From Geothrix oryzae (lineage in GTDB: Bacteria > Acidobacteriota > Holophagae > Holophagales > Holophagaceae), in assembly GCF_030295385.1 (NCBI RefSeq), contig NZ_AP027079.1:806001-870000 (forward strand): a stretch of 64,000 nucleotides of DNA, given 5' to 3'. The notes beneath the pieces are model-generated. The model saw only the letters and a program-made list of their open reading frames with translations, was not told the origin of the DNA and ran no database searches. The translations under genes were made by a program, and so were the position numbers. This document shows positions 7,740 to 16,311 of this stretch, in pieces. The number at the start of each line of letters is the position of its first letter. Position 1 is the first letter of the stretch.

Positions 7740-8993
7740 CTACAGGCCCGCGAGTTCGTCCAGAAGGGGCAGCCAGGCGGTCTCCCCGGCTCCGGGCCAG
7801 GGCAGGGGGCGGATCAGGGGATCCTCGGTTTCGGCGGGTATGCCTCCGGACCGGATGAGCGCCACGGGCAGTTCCCGGAGCTCGCCCAGTTCGCGCTGGA
7901 GGTTGCGGAGGTCGGTCACCGGGGGCTCGGACCCCGGGGGAACCTCGAGGACCAGCAGCCGGCTGGCGGCCCCGGAGTCGGTCCGCAGGCGCTCCAGGGC
8001 CTGCTCCAGGGTGTCCACCGGATCCAGGCGGAGGTAACCCGCGGCCCTCAGGGCTGTCTGGGCCTCCTCGCGGGCCGACCCGGGAGCCATGGCCAGCACC
8101 AGACAGGTGCCGCGGCGCCCCAACCGGGTCAGGGCGTCCGGCGTCTCGGCCCCTGCCGGGTTCATGCGGCTTCCAGGTCCCTTGTTTTCCGTCCCGGCCT
8201 TGGCCTTGGTCTCACGGGTGCCGGAAGGGGCCGAGGGCGTCGAACTGGACACGCGCTGCATCTGCTCCCGGATGGTCAGGACATCCTGGATCTGGTTGAG
8301 TTCCGAATCCTTGAGATCCAGGAACTGGACCCCGATGATGATCTCCCCGTCCCGCTCCCAGGCATTGGCCACCCGGCCCCGGGCCTCGAAGAGGGGGTGC
8401 TTGGGCAGGTCCCGGATCTTCAGCATGGGAAGTTCCTTCCCCTTTTCGAAGAAGCCCACGCCAGGGGTTACGCGCATGTGGTCATCCAGCCGCATGACCC
8501 GGTCCACCCGGAAGGCGAGCCCGCCGAGGGAGAGGTTCACGAGGGGCCCCGCGAAGCCGAACCCCGGCAGGCCGGAATCCTGGGCCAGCACATAGGCCTT
8601 CTCCCGTGGCCGAAAGGGATACCGCTTGTGGGTGCGCCGGTCCGACTGCGTCATCCGGAGGGGAACGGAGAACCGGTACAGCAGGTAGGATTCCCGGCCC
8701 AGGAAGGTGAGGGGGGCCTCGAAGCGTTGCTCTCCGACCGCAAAGAGCATCTCGAAGGGCGCCCCGCCCACCATCTCGTGGGGGAGGGGCCGGATGAGCT
8801 TCAGATGGAGGACGCCCTTCTCGAAGTCCAGGTGCTGGACCCAGGCGGTGTAGGGCAGGGTATGCGTACCCTCCACCTTGATGGGGAATTCCGATTCAGA
8901 GCGCTGCAGGTCGGTCAGGGCCCGGCGGATCTGTACGGGATCCTCGACGGTCGATTCCCGTCCGGACCCCCCGCTTGACCTGACCAGGCTCAT
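7740..8993 (-). CDS. PilZ-domain protein (YcgR-like) with degenerate receiver-like C-terminus
   Basis: This 417-residue protein has a YcgR-like N-terminal beta domain (about 20-115) followed by a PilZ domain (about 118-240). The c-di-GMP motifs are visible as RRTHKR (RxxxR) and NLSLGGLAF (the D/NxSxxG element). PilZ proteins bind cyclic di-GMP and often brake flagella or control surface behaviour. After a Ser/Thr/Lys linker, a final block of about 120 residues (TCLVLAMAPGSAREEAQTAL, then LLVLEVPPGSEPP, ending PLLDELAGL) has the alternating pattern of a response-regulator receiver but lacks the acidic pair, and Glu replaces the phospho-Asp. ATG 8993 is used. It lies upstream of the converging kinase gene and downstream of ychF on the same strand. 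Confidence 0.82.
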   Translation of the reverse strand: MSLVRSSGGSGRESTVEDPVQIRRALTDLQRSESEFPIKVEGTHTLPYTAWVQHLDFEKGVLHLKLIRPLPHEMVGGAPFEMLFAVGEQRFEAPLTFLGRESYLLYRFSVPLRMTQSDRRTHKRYPFRPREKAYVLAQDSGLPGFGFAGPLVNLSLGGLAFRVDRVMRLDDHMRVTPGVGFFEKGKELPMLKIRDLPKHPLFEARGRVANAWERDGEIIIGVQFLDLKDSELNQIQDVLTIREQMQRVSSSTPSAPSGTRETKAKAGTENKGPGSRMNPAGAETPDALTRLGRRGTCLVLAMAPGSAREEAQTALRAAGYLRLDPVDTLEQALERLRTDSGAASRLLVLEVPPGSEPPVTDLRNLQRELGELRELPVALIRSGGIPAETEDPLIRPLPWPGAGETAWLPLLDELAGL

Positions 8994-9044
8994 CGATCCT
9001 CACCCGTTCCCAAAGCATCGGGAAAAGGCGCCGGAAGAATGAGT

Positions 9045-10145
9045 TCAGACATTGAACAGGAAGTTCATGAGATCCCCGTCTTTCACCACATAGTCCTTGC
9101 CCTCGGTCCGCATCTTCCCGGCATCCTTGGCCCCCTGCTCGCCCCGGTACTGGATGAAGTCCTCGTAGGCGATGACCTGGGCCCGGATGAAGCCCTTCTC
9201 GAAGTCGGTGTGGATGACGCCGGCGGCCTGGGGGGCCGTGTCGCCCTTGTGGATGGTCCAGGCGCGTACTTCCTTCACCCCGGCGGTGAAGTAGGTCTGG
9301 AGGCCCAGCAGGTCGTAGCTGGCGTGGATCAGGACATTCAGGCCCGGCTCCGACAGACCGGCCTCCTCCAGGAAGAGGGGGCGATCCTCCTCGGGCAGAT
9401 CCTGGATCTCGGCTTCGAGCTTGGAGCAGATGGGGATGCAGGGGGCCTGGCGCTCGGCGGCGAGCGCCAGGAGCTTCTGGTAGTGGGCATTGCCCTCGGG
9501 GTTCCGGATGTCCTCCTCCCCGATGTTGCCCACGAAGAGGGTGGGCTTGAGGGTGAGCAGCCCGTAGGACTTGATGAGGGCCTTGTCCTCGGACGACAGG
9601 CCCGCGGTGCGGGCCCACTTGCCGCCGTCCAGGGCCGCGAAGACCCGCTCCAGCACCGCCACCAGGGCCAGGGATTCCTTGTTGCCGGTCTTGGCGACCT
9701 TCCGGTGGCGCTCCAGGCCCTTCTCGACGGCGTCCAGATCCTTGATGACCAGTTCCGTCTCGATGATGCTGAGGTCCCGCTCCGGGTCCACGCCGCCCTC
9801 CACATGGGTGACATTGCCGTCTTCGAAGCAGCGCACCACCTGGACGATGGCATCGGTCTCCCGGATGTGGCCCAGGAAGGCGTTGCCCAGGCCCTCGCCC
9901 TTGCTGGCGCCCCGGACCAGGCCCGCGATGTCCACGAATTCCTGGGCCGCGGGCAGGACCCGCTGGGGGTTCACGATCTCGGCCAGGGCCGCCAGGCGGG
10001 GATCCGGCACATCCACCACGCCCGTATTGGGCTCGATGGTGCAGAAGGGATAGTTGGCCGAAGCCGCGCCCGCACGGGTGAGAGCATTGAAAAGGGTGGA
10101 TTTTCCCACATTGGGGAGCCCCACGATGCCACAAGCCACAGCCAT
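9045..10145 (-). CDS. ychF: Redox/ribosome-associated OBG-type ATPase YchF
   Basis: A 366-residue P-loop protein opening [20 protein letters not shown], the G1 motif of the OBG/YchF family. The G3-like segment is [20 protein letters not shown], followed by the helical insert and a C-terminal TGS-like domain ending [18 protein letters not shown]. YchF prefers ATP to GTP and associates with ribosomes and stress responses. The start at 10145 carries GGAGGA seven bases upstream and matches the family; the longer open frame upstream (to 10277) is not coding. The gene diverges from the small biotinyl-like gene at 10276, leaving a 130-base gap that must contain the promoters. Confidence 0.96.
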   Translation of the reverse strand: MAVACGIVGLPNVGKSTLFNALTRAGAASANYPFCTIEPNTGVVDVPDPRLAALAEIVNPQRVLPAAQEFVDIAGLVRGASKGEGLGNAFLGHIRETDAIVQVVRCFEDGNVTHVEGGVDPERDLSIIETELVIKDLDAVEKGLERHRKVAKTGNKESLALVAVLERVFAALDGGKWARTAGLSSEDKALIKSYGLLTLKPTLFVGNIGEEDIRNPEGNAHYQKLLALAAERQAPCIPICSKLEAEIQDLPEEDRPLFLEEAGLSEPGLNVLIHASYDLLGLQTYFTAGVKEVRAWTIHKGDTAPQAAGVIHTDFEKGFIRAQVIAYEDFIQYRGEQGAKDAGKMRTEGKDYVVKDGDLMNFLFNV

Positions 10146-10275
10146 TCCATCCTCCAAGCCTTTCAGTATCTCAGAGAGCAGATGTGACGAAAAGAACGGC
10201 TTCCGGGACTTGCGCGGGGCCGCAGGGCGCCATACTCTCCCCGCCAAGGTCGTGGAGCGAAGACGGGGAGGCAGC

Positions 10276-10512
10276 ATGATCGTGCGGGCGGAGTGGCCGG
10301 GCTATGTGGTGGATGTACTCGTCCGCCCCGGCCAGGAAGTGGAAGAGGACGAACCCCTCTTGATCCTTGAGGGCACGGACTCCTCCCGCACCTCCTTCTA
10401 CATCAATGCCCCCGAGTGCGGAAAGGTCCGCGAGATCCTCATCGAGGAGGGCGACTTCGCCTACGAGGACGACGACCTGGTGGTCATCGGCGACACCGAC
10501 AAGGACGAGTAG
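10276..10512 (+). CDS. Biotinyl/lipoyl-like carrier domain lacking the acceptor lysine
   Basis: A 78-residue single hammerhead domain ([20 protein letters not shown], then [11 protein letters not shown] and [13 protein letters not shown]). It aligns along its length with the 70-residue biotin carrier encoded next door. At the turn where the neighbour has ESMKM, this protein reads EGTDSSRT, so no lysine is available for biotin or lipoate. ATG 10276 has GGGAGG just upstream. It is the first gene of a run with the intact carrier (10552) and an enoyl-CoA hydratase (10764). A structural or regulatory role in an acyl-CoA carboxylase complex is possible but unproven. Confidence 0.72.
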   Translation: MIVRAEWPGYVVDVLVRPGQEVEEDEPLLILEGTDSSRTSFYINAPECGKVREILIEEGDFAYEDDDLVVIGDTDKDE

Positions 10513-10551
10513 CCGGGTAGACTGGAGCCATCGTCCTCATGAGGTGACTGA

Positions 10552-10764
10552 ATGGCTGTGGTGCGTGCCGAGATGGCCGGGAAGGTTCTGGAGGTCTGCG
10601 TCGTGGCAGGCGATGCCGTGAACGAGGACCAGGACCTGGTCATCATCGAGTCGATGAAGATGCAGATTCCCGTGGGCAGCCCCGAGGAGGGCACGGTCCA
10701 GAAGGTCTTCGTGACCCCGGACCAGTTCCTCAACGAAGGGGACCCCATCGTCGAGCTGGGCTGA
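10552..10764 (+). CDS. Stand-alone biotin carboxyl carrier protein (acyl-CoA carboxylase type)
   Basis: A 70-residue biotinyl domain with the biotinylation motif ESMKMQ (Lys at about position 37) and the flanking glycines expected of the hammerhead fold (MAGKVLEVCVVAGDAV, EEGTVQKVFV, EGDPIVELG). Short free carriers of this kind serve propionyl-, methylcrotonyl- or related acyl-CoA carboxylases by shuttling carboxybiotin between the carboxylase and the carboxyltransferase. Its stop overlaps the start of the enoyl-CoA hydratase (TGATG at 10762-10766), so translation is coupled. The carboxyltransferase at 27331 could be its partner (inference). A second, larger BCCP, accB, is at 48943. Confidence 0.88.
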   Translation: MAVVRAEMAGKVLEVCVVAGDAVNEDQDLVIIESMKMQIPVGSPEEGTVQKVFVTPDQFLNEGDPIVELG

Positions 10765-11549
10765 TGGAGGTCCGCCTCGAACGCCTGGCGGGGGAGGATG
10801 CGGGCATCGCCCTGCTGGGCCTGGACCGTCCTGCCGCCAAGAATGCCCTGGGCCGCCAACTCATGGCCGAGTTCCGGCAGGCCCTGGTGGACCTGGGCTC
10901 CGATCCCTCGGTCCGGGTGGTGGTCCTGCACAGCCTCGTGCCCGGGGTCTTCTGCGCCGGGGCCGACCTGAAAGAGCGGGCTGAGATGGCCCCTGCGGAG
11001 GTGGCGATCTTCGTCCAGGGCCTGCGCTCGGCCTTCACAGGGCTGGAGGATCTGCCCATGCCGGTGATCGCCGCCCTGGAAGGCGCAGCCTTCGGCGGCG
11101 GACTGGAGCTGGCCCTGTGTGCGGATCTCCGCATCGCCGGGGCCGATGCCAAGCTGGGCCTGGTGGAGACCGCCCTGGCCATCATCCCGGGCGCCGGGGG
11201 CACCCAGCGCCTGCCCCGGCTCATCGGGGCGGCGCGGGCCAAGGAACTGATCTTCACGGCCCGGCGCCTCGGCGCCGAGGAGGCCGGGCGTCTGGGCGTG
11301 GTGGACCGGGTGGTCCCCGCAGGGCGGGCCCTGGACTCGGCGCTGGCCCTGGCCCGGGAGATCCTGCCCAACGGCCCGGTGGCCGTCCGCATGGCCAAGC
11401 TCGCCGTGAACCGGGGGCAGGGCCTGGATCTGGGCGCCGGCCTCGCGTTCGAGCAGGCCTGCTACGCCCAGGTGATCCCCACCCAGGATCGCCTGGAGGG
11501 ACTGGCCGCCTTCCGCGAGAAGCGCATACCCCAGTACCGGGGTCGATGA
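10764..11549 (+). CDS. Enoyl-CoA hydratase/isomerase family protein
   Basis: A 261-residue crotonase-fold enzyme. The oxyanion-hole segments are FCAGADLKERAEM (residues about 64-76) and ALEGAAFGGGLELALCADLRIA (near 105-126), and the catalytic Glu region is LGLVETALAIIPGAGGTQRL, with both acidic residues expected of true hydratases. It would hydrate a 2-enoyl-CoA in fatty- or branched-chain acid breakdown. Coupling to a biotin carrier upstream suggests a leucine/methylglutaconyl-CoA or related pathway, but specificity cannot be read from sequence. It ends KRIPQYRGR, a common family terminus. The stop overlaps the CDF transporter start. Confidence 0.9.
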   Translation: MEVRLERLAGEDAGIALLGLDRPAAKNALGRQLMAEFRQALVDLGSDPSVRVVVLHSLVPGVFCAGADLKERAEMAPAEVAIFVQGLRSAFTGLEDLPMPVIAALEGAAFGGGLELALCADLRIAGADAKLGLVETALAIIPGAGGTQRLPRLIGAARAKELIFTARRLGAEEAGRLGVVDRVVPAGRALDSALALAREILPNGPVAVRMAKLAVNRGQGLDLGAGLAFEQACYAQVIPTQDRLEGLAAFREKRIPQYRGR

Positions 11550-12487
11550 TGGCCGGCTCCCACGAGCATGGGCCCAGCACCACCGGCCGCCTGGCCTGGA
11601 GCGCGGCGATCTTCTTCGTGAGCTTCGTCCTTCAGGGCGTGGGCGGCCTCTGGACGGGCTCCATCGGCCTGGTCAGCGACAGTCTGGAGAACCTGAATGA
11701 TGTGCTGGTGAACAGCCTCGGGATCCTGAGCCTCTGGCTGGCCAACCGGCGGGCCCCTGATGACCGGTGGACCTTCGGTTGGCATCGCCTTGAAGTCTTC
11801 AACAGCCTGGTGGGCGTGGGATTCCTCCTGTTCCTGGCGGGGGCGGTGGGCTGGGAGGCCCTGGCCCGGTTCCGCCATCCCGTGCCCATCCAGACCGGCT
11901 GGGTGCTGGTGTTCTCGGGCATCGGCCTCCTGCTGAACATCGCGGCCACGGTGGTGCTGGTGCCGCGCGATCGCAGTCTGCTGGAGCGCGATGCCAGCCT
12001 GCGGGCGGCCTACATGCACGCCTTCGCCGACAGCCTCACCAGCGTCTCCCTGGTGGTGAGCATGATCCTCATCCGCCTCACGGGCTGGCGCTGGGTGGAT
12101 CCCGCCATCGCCCTGGTGATCCTGGTGGTCATCCTGCGAGGGGCGGTGCTGCTGCTCCGCGACGCGGTGGGCATTCTCATGCACCGCGCCGCCTTCGAGC
12201 ACGAGGCCGTGAAGGCCGAACTGATGGCGCTGCCGGGCATCCTCGGGGTGGAGGATTTCCGCAGCTGGAAGATGTGCAGCCACCTCACCATCGCCTCGGC
12301 CCACATCATCGTGGCCACCGACCGGCTGGAGGACACGGAGGCCTTCCTGGAGCGCATCGAGCGCCTGCTGTGGGAACGGCACGGCGTCCGCCACCTCACG
12401 GTGCACTTCGAGACCCGGGACATGGCGGATCGCCATCACCACCGGTTCATCCACCAGCACGACGCGGAAGCGGACCATCACCATTAG
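11546..12487 (+). CDS. Cation diffusion facilitator family metal exporter
   Basis: This 313-residue protein has about six hydrophobic helices in its first 200 residues and a cytoplasmic domain ending in a His-rich tail (DRHHHRFIHQHDAEADHHH). CDF proteins export Zn, Co, Fe or Mn in exchange for protons. The TM5 metal half-site HAFADSLTS (HxxxD) is intact. The TM2 half-site, normally HxxxD or DxxxD, reads SDSLENLND, with Glu at the first ligand position. Start ATG 11546 (with a second ATG at 11549) overlaps the hydratase stop. The gene is followed by a strong bidirectional terminator. Metal specificity cannot be assigned. Confidence 0.9.
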   Translation: MMAGSHEHGPSTTGRLAWSAAIFFVSFVLQGVGGLWTGSIGLVSDSLENLNDVLVNSLGILSLWLANRRAPDDRWTFGWHRLEVFNSLVGVGFLLFLAGAVGWEALARFRHPVPIQTGWVLVFSGIGLLLNIAATVVLVPRDRSLLERDASLRAAYMHAFADSLTSVSLVVSMILIRLTGWRWVDPAIALVILVVILRGAVLLLRDAVGILMHRAAFEHEAVKAELMALPGILGVEDFRSWKMCSHLTIASAHIIVATDRLEDTEAFLERIERLLWERHGVRHLTVHFETRDMADRHHHRFIHQHDAEADHHH

Positions 12488-12501
12488 GCCGTTTCCGGTC
12501 G

Positions 12502-12543
12502 CTGCAAAATCAAGGGCGGCCGAGGCCGCCCTTGATTTTGCAG
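12502..12543. terminator. Perfect 20-bp inverted repeat, bidirectional terminator
   Basis: Two 20-base arms (12502-12521 and 12524-12543) are perfect reverse complements separated by two bases. Each arm has a GC core flanked by AAAATC / GATTTT, so A- and T-rich ends are available in both directions. It lies between the converging CDF transporter and SPFH genes and should terminate both. Confidence 0.88.
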
Positions 12544-12571
12544 ATGGGAAGAACGGGCCTTGGGAACGGCC

Positions 12572-13627
12572 TCAATTCCCCATGCCGAACTTCTTCATGA
12601 CCGCGGCGCGCTGGGTGTCGTACTCGGCCTGGGTGATGAGCTGGCCGTCGAAGAGCTCCTTGAGCTCGGTGAGTTCCTCCTTCAGGGACTTCGCGGGGGC
12701 CATGGGCGCCGCGGGGGCCGCGGGAGCATTGCCCGCCGGGAAACCCTGCTGGCCCATCTGCTGGGCGGCGCCGGTCATCTGCTGGCCCATCATGTTGCCC
12801 ATGCCGAAGCCCAGGCCCACGCCCATGCCCATGCCGGCGACGCCGCCGGGGTTCTGGGCGGCCAGGGGGATGCTGTCGGCCACCTGCATCTGCGTGTAGG
12901 CGCCCATGACGGGGGCCATCATGCCCACGCCGGTGCGCTTGTCCATCATGGCTTCCACTTCCTCGGGAAGGCTGATGTTCTCCACGAAGAACTTGGACAG
13001 CTCCAGGCCCATGGTCTTGAACTCGTCCTGGAGCTTCTGCTTCACCAGGTCGGAGATCTCGTCGTATTTCGCGGCCAGGTCCAGGGCGGGAATCTTGGAT
13101 TCGCCGAGGGTATCCGTGAAGCGGCTCATGATGGTCTTGCGGAGCTGCTCGCTGATGTCGGGCACGGTGTAGACGCCGTTGGTGCCCACCAGCTGCTTGA
13201 GGAAGGTGCCGCTGTCCACCACCTTGATGGAGTAGATGCCGAAGGCCCGGATGCGCAGCATGCCGAAGTCGGCGTCGCGCATCATGATCGGGTTCGAGGT
13301 ACCCCACTTCAGGTCGTTGTAGAGCTTGGTGGAGATGAAGTAGACATCGCTCTTGAAGGGGCTCTCGAAGCCGTACTTCCAGCCCTTCAGCGTGGCGAGG
13401 ATGGGCAGGTTCTGGGTGGTGAGGTTGTGCGTGCCGGGCTTGAACACATCCGCCAGCTGGCCCTCGTTGACGAAGACGGCCTCCTGGCTTTCCCGCACGA
13501 CGAGCTTGCCGCCGTTCTGGATCTCCTGGCCCCGCATGGGGAAGCGCCAAGCCAGCGTGTCGCTGGAATCGTCAAGCCACTCAAGAATGTCCAGGAATTG
13601 GGCTTTGCCCCAGTCCATCAGACCCAT
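12572..13627 (-). CDS. SPFH-domain protein with C-terminal SHOCT-like helix
   Basis: The protein has 351 residues. The SPFH (band 7/virion-core YdjI-like) domain covers roughly residues 25-240, with KLVVRESQEAVFVNEGQLAD near the start. A Gly/Met-rich segment follows (about 255-290; GMGMGVGLGFGMGNMMG), then a short C-terminal helical hairpin SLKEELTELKELFDGQLITQ, resembling SHOCT oligomerisation modules. Members are thought to form oligomeric scaffolds at membranes or with phage-shock-like proteins. No transmembrane helix is obvious. I chose ATG 13627, which has AGGAG upstream; seven extra residues to 13648 are unlikely. It is last in a same-strand run after FabH and the PepSY-like gene. Confidence 0.85.
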   Translation of the reverse strand: MGLMDWGKAQFLDILEWLDDSSDTLAWRFPMRGQEIQNGGKLVVRESQEAVFVNEGQLADVFKPGTHNLTTQNLPILATLKGWKYGFESPFKSDVYFISTKLYNDLKWGTSNPIMMRDADFGMLRIRAFGIYSIKVVDSGTFLKQLVGTNGVYTVPDISEQLRKTIMSRFTDTLGESKIPALDLAAKYDEISDLVKQKLQDEFKTMGLELSKFFVENISLPEEVEAMMDKRTGVGMMAPVMGAYTQMQVADSIPLAAQNPGGVAGMGMGVGLGFGMGNMMGQQMTGAAQQMGQQGFPAGNAPAAPAAPMAPAKSLKEELTELKELFDGQLITQAEYDTQRAAVMKKFGMGN

Positions 13628-13732
13628 GTGTCGTTCTCCTCGCGGCATCGGCCACAGGTACGATTCTAGGCCGGACTGTCAAGCAGGGCAGGGCCCCGAG
13701 CGGGAAAAACCGGCGAACGGTCGCCGCGGGCC

Positions 13733-13757
13733 GGGGAGCCCCCTTCAGCGGCTCCCC
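13733..13757 (-). terminator. GC-rich hairpin at the end of the PepSY-like gene
   Basis: Arms GGGGAGCC (13733-13740) and GGCTCCCC (13750-13757) pair with a 9-base loop that includes the stop codon of the PepSY-like gene. No T-run follows, so a role as an intrinsic terminator is weak; it could be a processing or 3'-end stability stem. Confidence 0.35.
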
Positions 13758-14101
13758 TTGACCATGCGCACCGGACCGTCCGCCTTGGATCTGGCCCCTG
13801 GCTGGTCGATGCGCGCCTTGCTGTGGACCATGTGCGTGTCCGAGTCGATGATGCAGCGCCACCCGCGGTCCTCATTCGGCATCCGCAGATCCACTTCCCA
13901 GCCGCCGGAAGCGCCGTTCAGGGGGATGCGCCGGGCATGAACGGCCTTGCCGCCCGTCTCCCGCTCGGCGATGGCCTTGGCTTCCCCGGCGGACTTCACG
14001 GGGCCGCCCGAATGCTTGCGGGATTTCGGGGTGCCGGCGGACAGGACAAGGACGGGGATCAGCGCCAAGGCGGCGCCGAGGGCCAGGGGGCGGAAACGCA
14101 T
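13745..14101 (-). CDS. Exported PepSY-like small protein
   Basis: This 118-residue protein has a clear signal peptide (MRFRPLALGAALALIPVLVLSAG). The mature part begins with a basic stretch, then SAGEAKAIAERETGGKAVHA and GGWEVDLRMPNEDRGWRCII, the helix-strand-strand texture of a PepSY domain. These domains often inhibit peptidases or bind at the cell envelope. The stop lies within a GC-rich hairpin. Neighbours on the same strand are FabH upstream and the SPFH protein downstream. Domain assignment rests on pattern only, so function is open. Confidence 0.6.
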   Translation of the reverse strand: MRFRPLALGAALALIPVLVLSAGTPKSRKHSGGPVKSAGEAKAIAERETGGKAVHARRIPLNGASGGWEVDLRMPNEDRGWRCIIDSDTHMVHSKARIDQPGARSKADGPVRMVKGSR

Positions 14102-14151
14102 GGGGACTCCGGAGTTTCCAGGATTCTAGCCCTGGCCCGGTGCGCGTGCAA

Positions 14152-15210
14152 TCAGGCCTGGTAGAGCGCCGCCCCCCAGTGCAGGCCGGATCCCAGCGCG
14201 GTGAAGGCCACCTTCATGCCGGGCTGGATCCGTCCGTCCTCCTGGCACTCGTGGAAGAGGATGGGCAGGGTGGCGGCGGTGGTGTTGCCGTAGCGCTCGA
14301 TGTTGTGGGGCACCCGCTCCGGCGGCAGGCCCAGGGCTTTCTGCACGCCTTCGATGATGCGGAGGTTGGCCTGGTGGACCAGCACCAGATCCAGGGACTC
14401 CACAGCCACCCCGGCCTCGGCGCAGACCTGGCGCACCGCCTGCGGCATGAGGGTCACGGCGGCCTTGAAGACCTCCTTGCCGGACATGACGGGGATGGTC
14501 TCGCCGGCCTGGATCTGCTCGAGGCTCACGAAGGGACGCCGCTTGAAGCTGACCCCCGTCATGGTGAGCACGCCCGCGCCGGTGCCATCGGTGAAGAGCC
14601 GGGTCTTCAGGAGTCCGGCGTGGCCCTCCCGGGCCTCGATCACCACCGCCCCGGCGCCATCTCCGAAGAGGACGGTGCGGTCCCGGCTGGCGGTGTTCTC
14701 GGCCTTTTCGGCAGCGGTGACTTCCCGGGTGGACTGGCCGATCAGGGTGTCCCAGCCCAGGTGCCAGGGCATGAAGGCCGTGTGCACCTCGGCGCCCACC
14801 AGGAGGATGTGGCGGTACCGGCCGCTCTGGATGAGGAGGTCGGCCAGTTCCAGGCCATAGAGGAAGCCGCTGCACTGCTGCCGGAGGTCGAAGGTGGGCA
14901 GGGTGGTGCGGAGGCCCAGCGCCGTCTGCAGCAGCGGGCCGTTGCCCGGAAGGAGGTGGTCCGGCGTCATGGTGGCGAAGATGACGGCGTCGATGTCCTC
15001 GGCGCCCAGGCCCGCCTTGGCGATGGCGGCCCGGGCGGCCAGCGCCCCGAGATCGGTGGAGCCCTGACCCGATTCCGCGTAGCGGCGCTCCTGGATGCCG
15101 CTGCGGGTGCGGATCCACTCGTCCGAGGTGTCCATGATCCCGGCCAGGGCGGCGTTGGTGACGATATGGGCGGGCAGGCCGACGCCGGTTCCGGTGATCA
15201 CGCTGCGCAT
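14152..15210 (-). CDS. fabH: 3-oxoacyl-[acyl-carrier-protein] synthase III (KAS III)
   Basis: A 352-residue thiolase-fold enzyme starting MRSVITGTGVGLPAHIVTNA. All three KAS III catalytic residues are visible: Cys in LRQQCSGFLYGLELA (about 112), His in LVLVHQANLRIIE and Asn in VPHNIERYGNTTAATLPILF. FabH starts fatty acid synthesis by condensing an acyl-CoA with malonyl-ACP. It is isolated from other fab genes here, so a dedicated role (branched primers or a secondary pathway) is possible. ATG 15210 is the only start giving the family N-terminus. Confidence 0.93.
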   Translation of the reverse strand: MRSVITGTGVGLPAHIVTNAALAGIMDTSDEWIRTRSGIQERRYAESGQGSTDLGALAARAAIAKAGLGAEDIDAVIFATMTPDHLLPGNGPLLQTALGLRTTLPTFDLRQQCSGFLYGLELADLLIQSGRYRHILLVGAEVHTAFMPWHLGWDTLIGQSTREVTAAEKAENTASRDRTVLFGDGAGAVVIEAREGHAGLLKTRLFTDGTGAGVLTMTGVSFKRRPFVSLEQIQAGETIPVMSGKEVFKAAVTLMPQAVRQVCAEAGVAVESLDLVLVHQANLRIIEGVQKALGLPPERVPHNIERYGNTTAATLPILFHECQEDGRIQPGMKVAFTALGSGLHWGAALYQA

Positions 15211-15312
15211 GAAGGCTCCTGAGGGGTGGGGCCGACAGGATATCCAGAAGCCGCAACCCCGGCGAATGCCGCGTGACGCGGGTCATCGCCCGGGTCATAG
15301 CCCAGGTTGGGA

Positions 15313-16233
15313 TCAGGCTTCCGGAAGGCCCAGGTCCCGGAGCAACTCCGCCTGTTCGGTGGGCCGCTCCACGCGCAGGCCGTCCATCCGGAGGGTGCGG
15401 AGGCTGAGGGCGCCATCGGCGAAGCCCACCAGCACGCCATCCCGCGTCAGGCGGAAGTGGCCTGCGGGGCAGGACTCGTGGCTGGGCAGGGCCCAGGCCA
15501 CCTTGACGGTGCCGCGGCCTGTTTCGAGGAAGGCGTTGGGCCAGGGGTCGGCCACGGCGCGGATCTGGTTGAAGGCCTCCTGCACGCCCATGGTGAAGGC
15601 CAGCCTGGAATCCGCGGGCTTGCGCCCTCCGAAGTAGGTGGAGGGGCCAAGGGTCTTCTGATCGAGGCGGGCAATGCTCCCGTCCACCAATCCGGGAATG
15701 GCGTCGCGCACCAAGTCCCGCCCGGCGTCCGCGGCCTTCAAGGTGAGGCTGAGGGCGGTCTCGTCCCAGTCGATGGGCAGGCGGGCCTGGGCCACGATGT
15801 GGCCGTCGTCGGGCTTGGGGGTCATGGCGTGGAGGGTGATGCCGGTTTCCGTCTCGCCCTTCACCAACACCCAGTTGAGCGGGGCCCGGCCCCGGTACTT
15901 CGGCAGGAGGCTGCCGTGCAGGTTGTAGGCGCCCAGCCGCGGCAGCTCGAGGAACCGGGCCTGGATCATCTCCCGGAAGTAGAAGCTGAACAGGAAATCG
16001 GGGTGGAGCGCGCGGATGGACTCGAAGACGCCCTCTTCATTGAAGGCCGGGGCCAGGTGGACGGGAATGCCCTGGGCCCGGGCCACGGCCGCGGGAGGCG
16101 TGAACCACAGCTCGTCGGGGCCCTGAACATAGGTGTACAGGGCCTTCACCTCGATGCCGGCCTCGAGCAGCCCCTCGAGCGCGGCGGTCCCCACACTGGA
16201 ATAGGCACACACGACGGCGCTTGGATTCGGCAT
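15313..16233 (-). CDS. ArnA/Fmt-type formyltransferase
   Basis: A 306-residue enzyme with an N-terminal formyl-THF-binding Rossmann domain. It holds the motif YNLHGSLLPKYRGRAPLNWV, including the catalytic Asn and His, and the downstream Asp in TPKPDDGHIVAQ. The SLLPKYRGRAPLNWVLV wording is closer to ArnA (UDP-4-amino-4-deoxy-L-arabinose formyltransferase) than to Met-tRNA formyltransferase. The C-terminal domain is the OB-like Fmt_C type. There is no fused dehydrogenase half, unlike full-length ArnA. A sugar-amine formyltransferase for LPS or O-antigen is the best guess; fmt is the alternative. It diverges from the transglutaminase/TPR gene at 16312. Confidence 0.8.
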   Translation of the reverse strand: MPNPSAVVCAYSSVGTAALEGLLEAGIEVKALYTYVQGPDELWFTPPAAVARAQGIPVHLAPAFNEEGVFESIRALHPDFLFSFYFREMIQARFLELPRLGAYNLHGSLLPKYRGRAPLNWVLVKGETETGITLHAMTPKPDDGHIVAQARLPIDWDETALSLTLKAADAGRDLVRDAIPGLVDGSIARLDQKTLGPSTYFGGRKPADSRLAFTMGVQEAFNQIRAVADPWPNAFLETGRGTVKVAWALPSHESCPAGHFRLTRDGVLVGFADGALSLRTLRMDGLRVERPTEQAELLRDLGLPEA

Positions 16234-16311
16234 AATCCCTCCGAGCTCATCAGCATCTCATAACCCGTTGAATTTCCTGTCCGTAGACCTATGTTGTGCC
16301 GGGAGGTCCCT

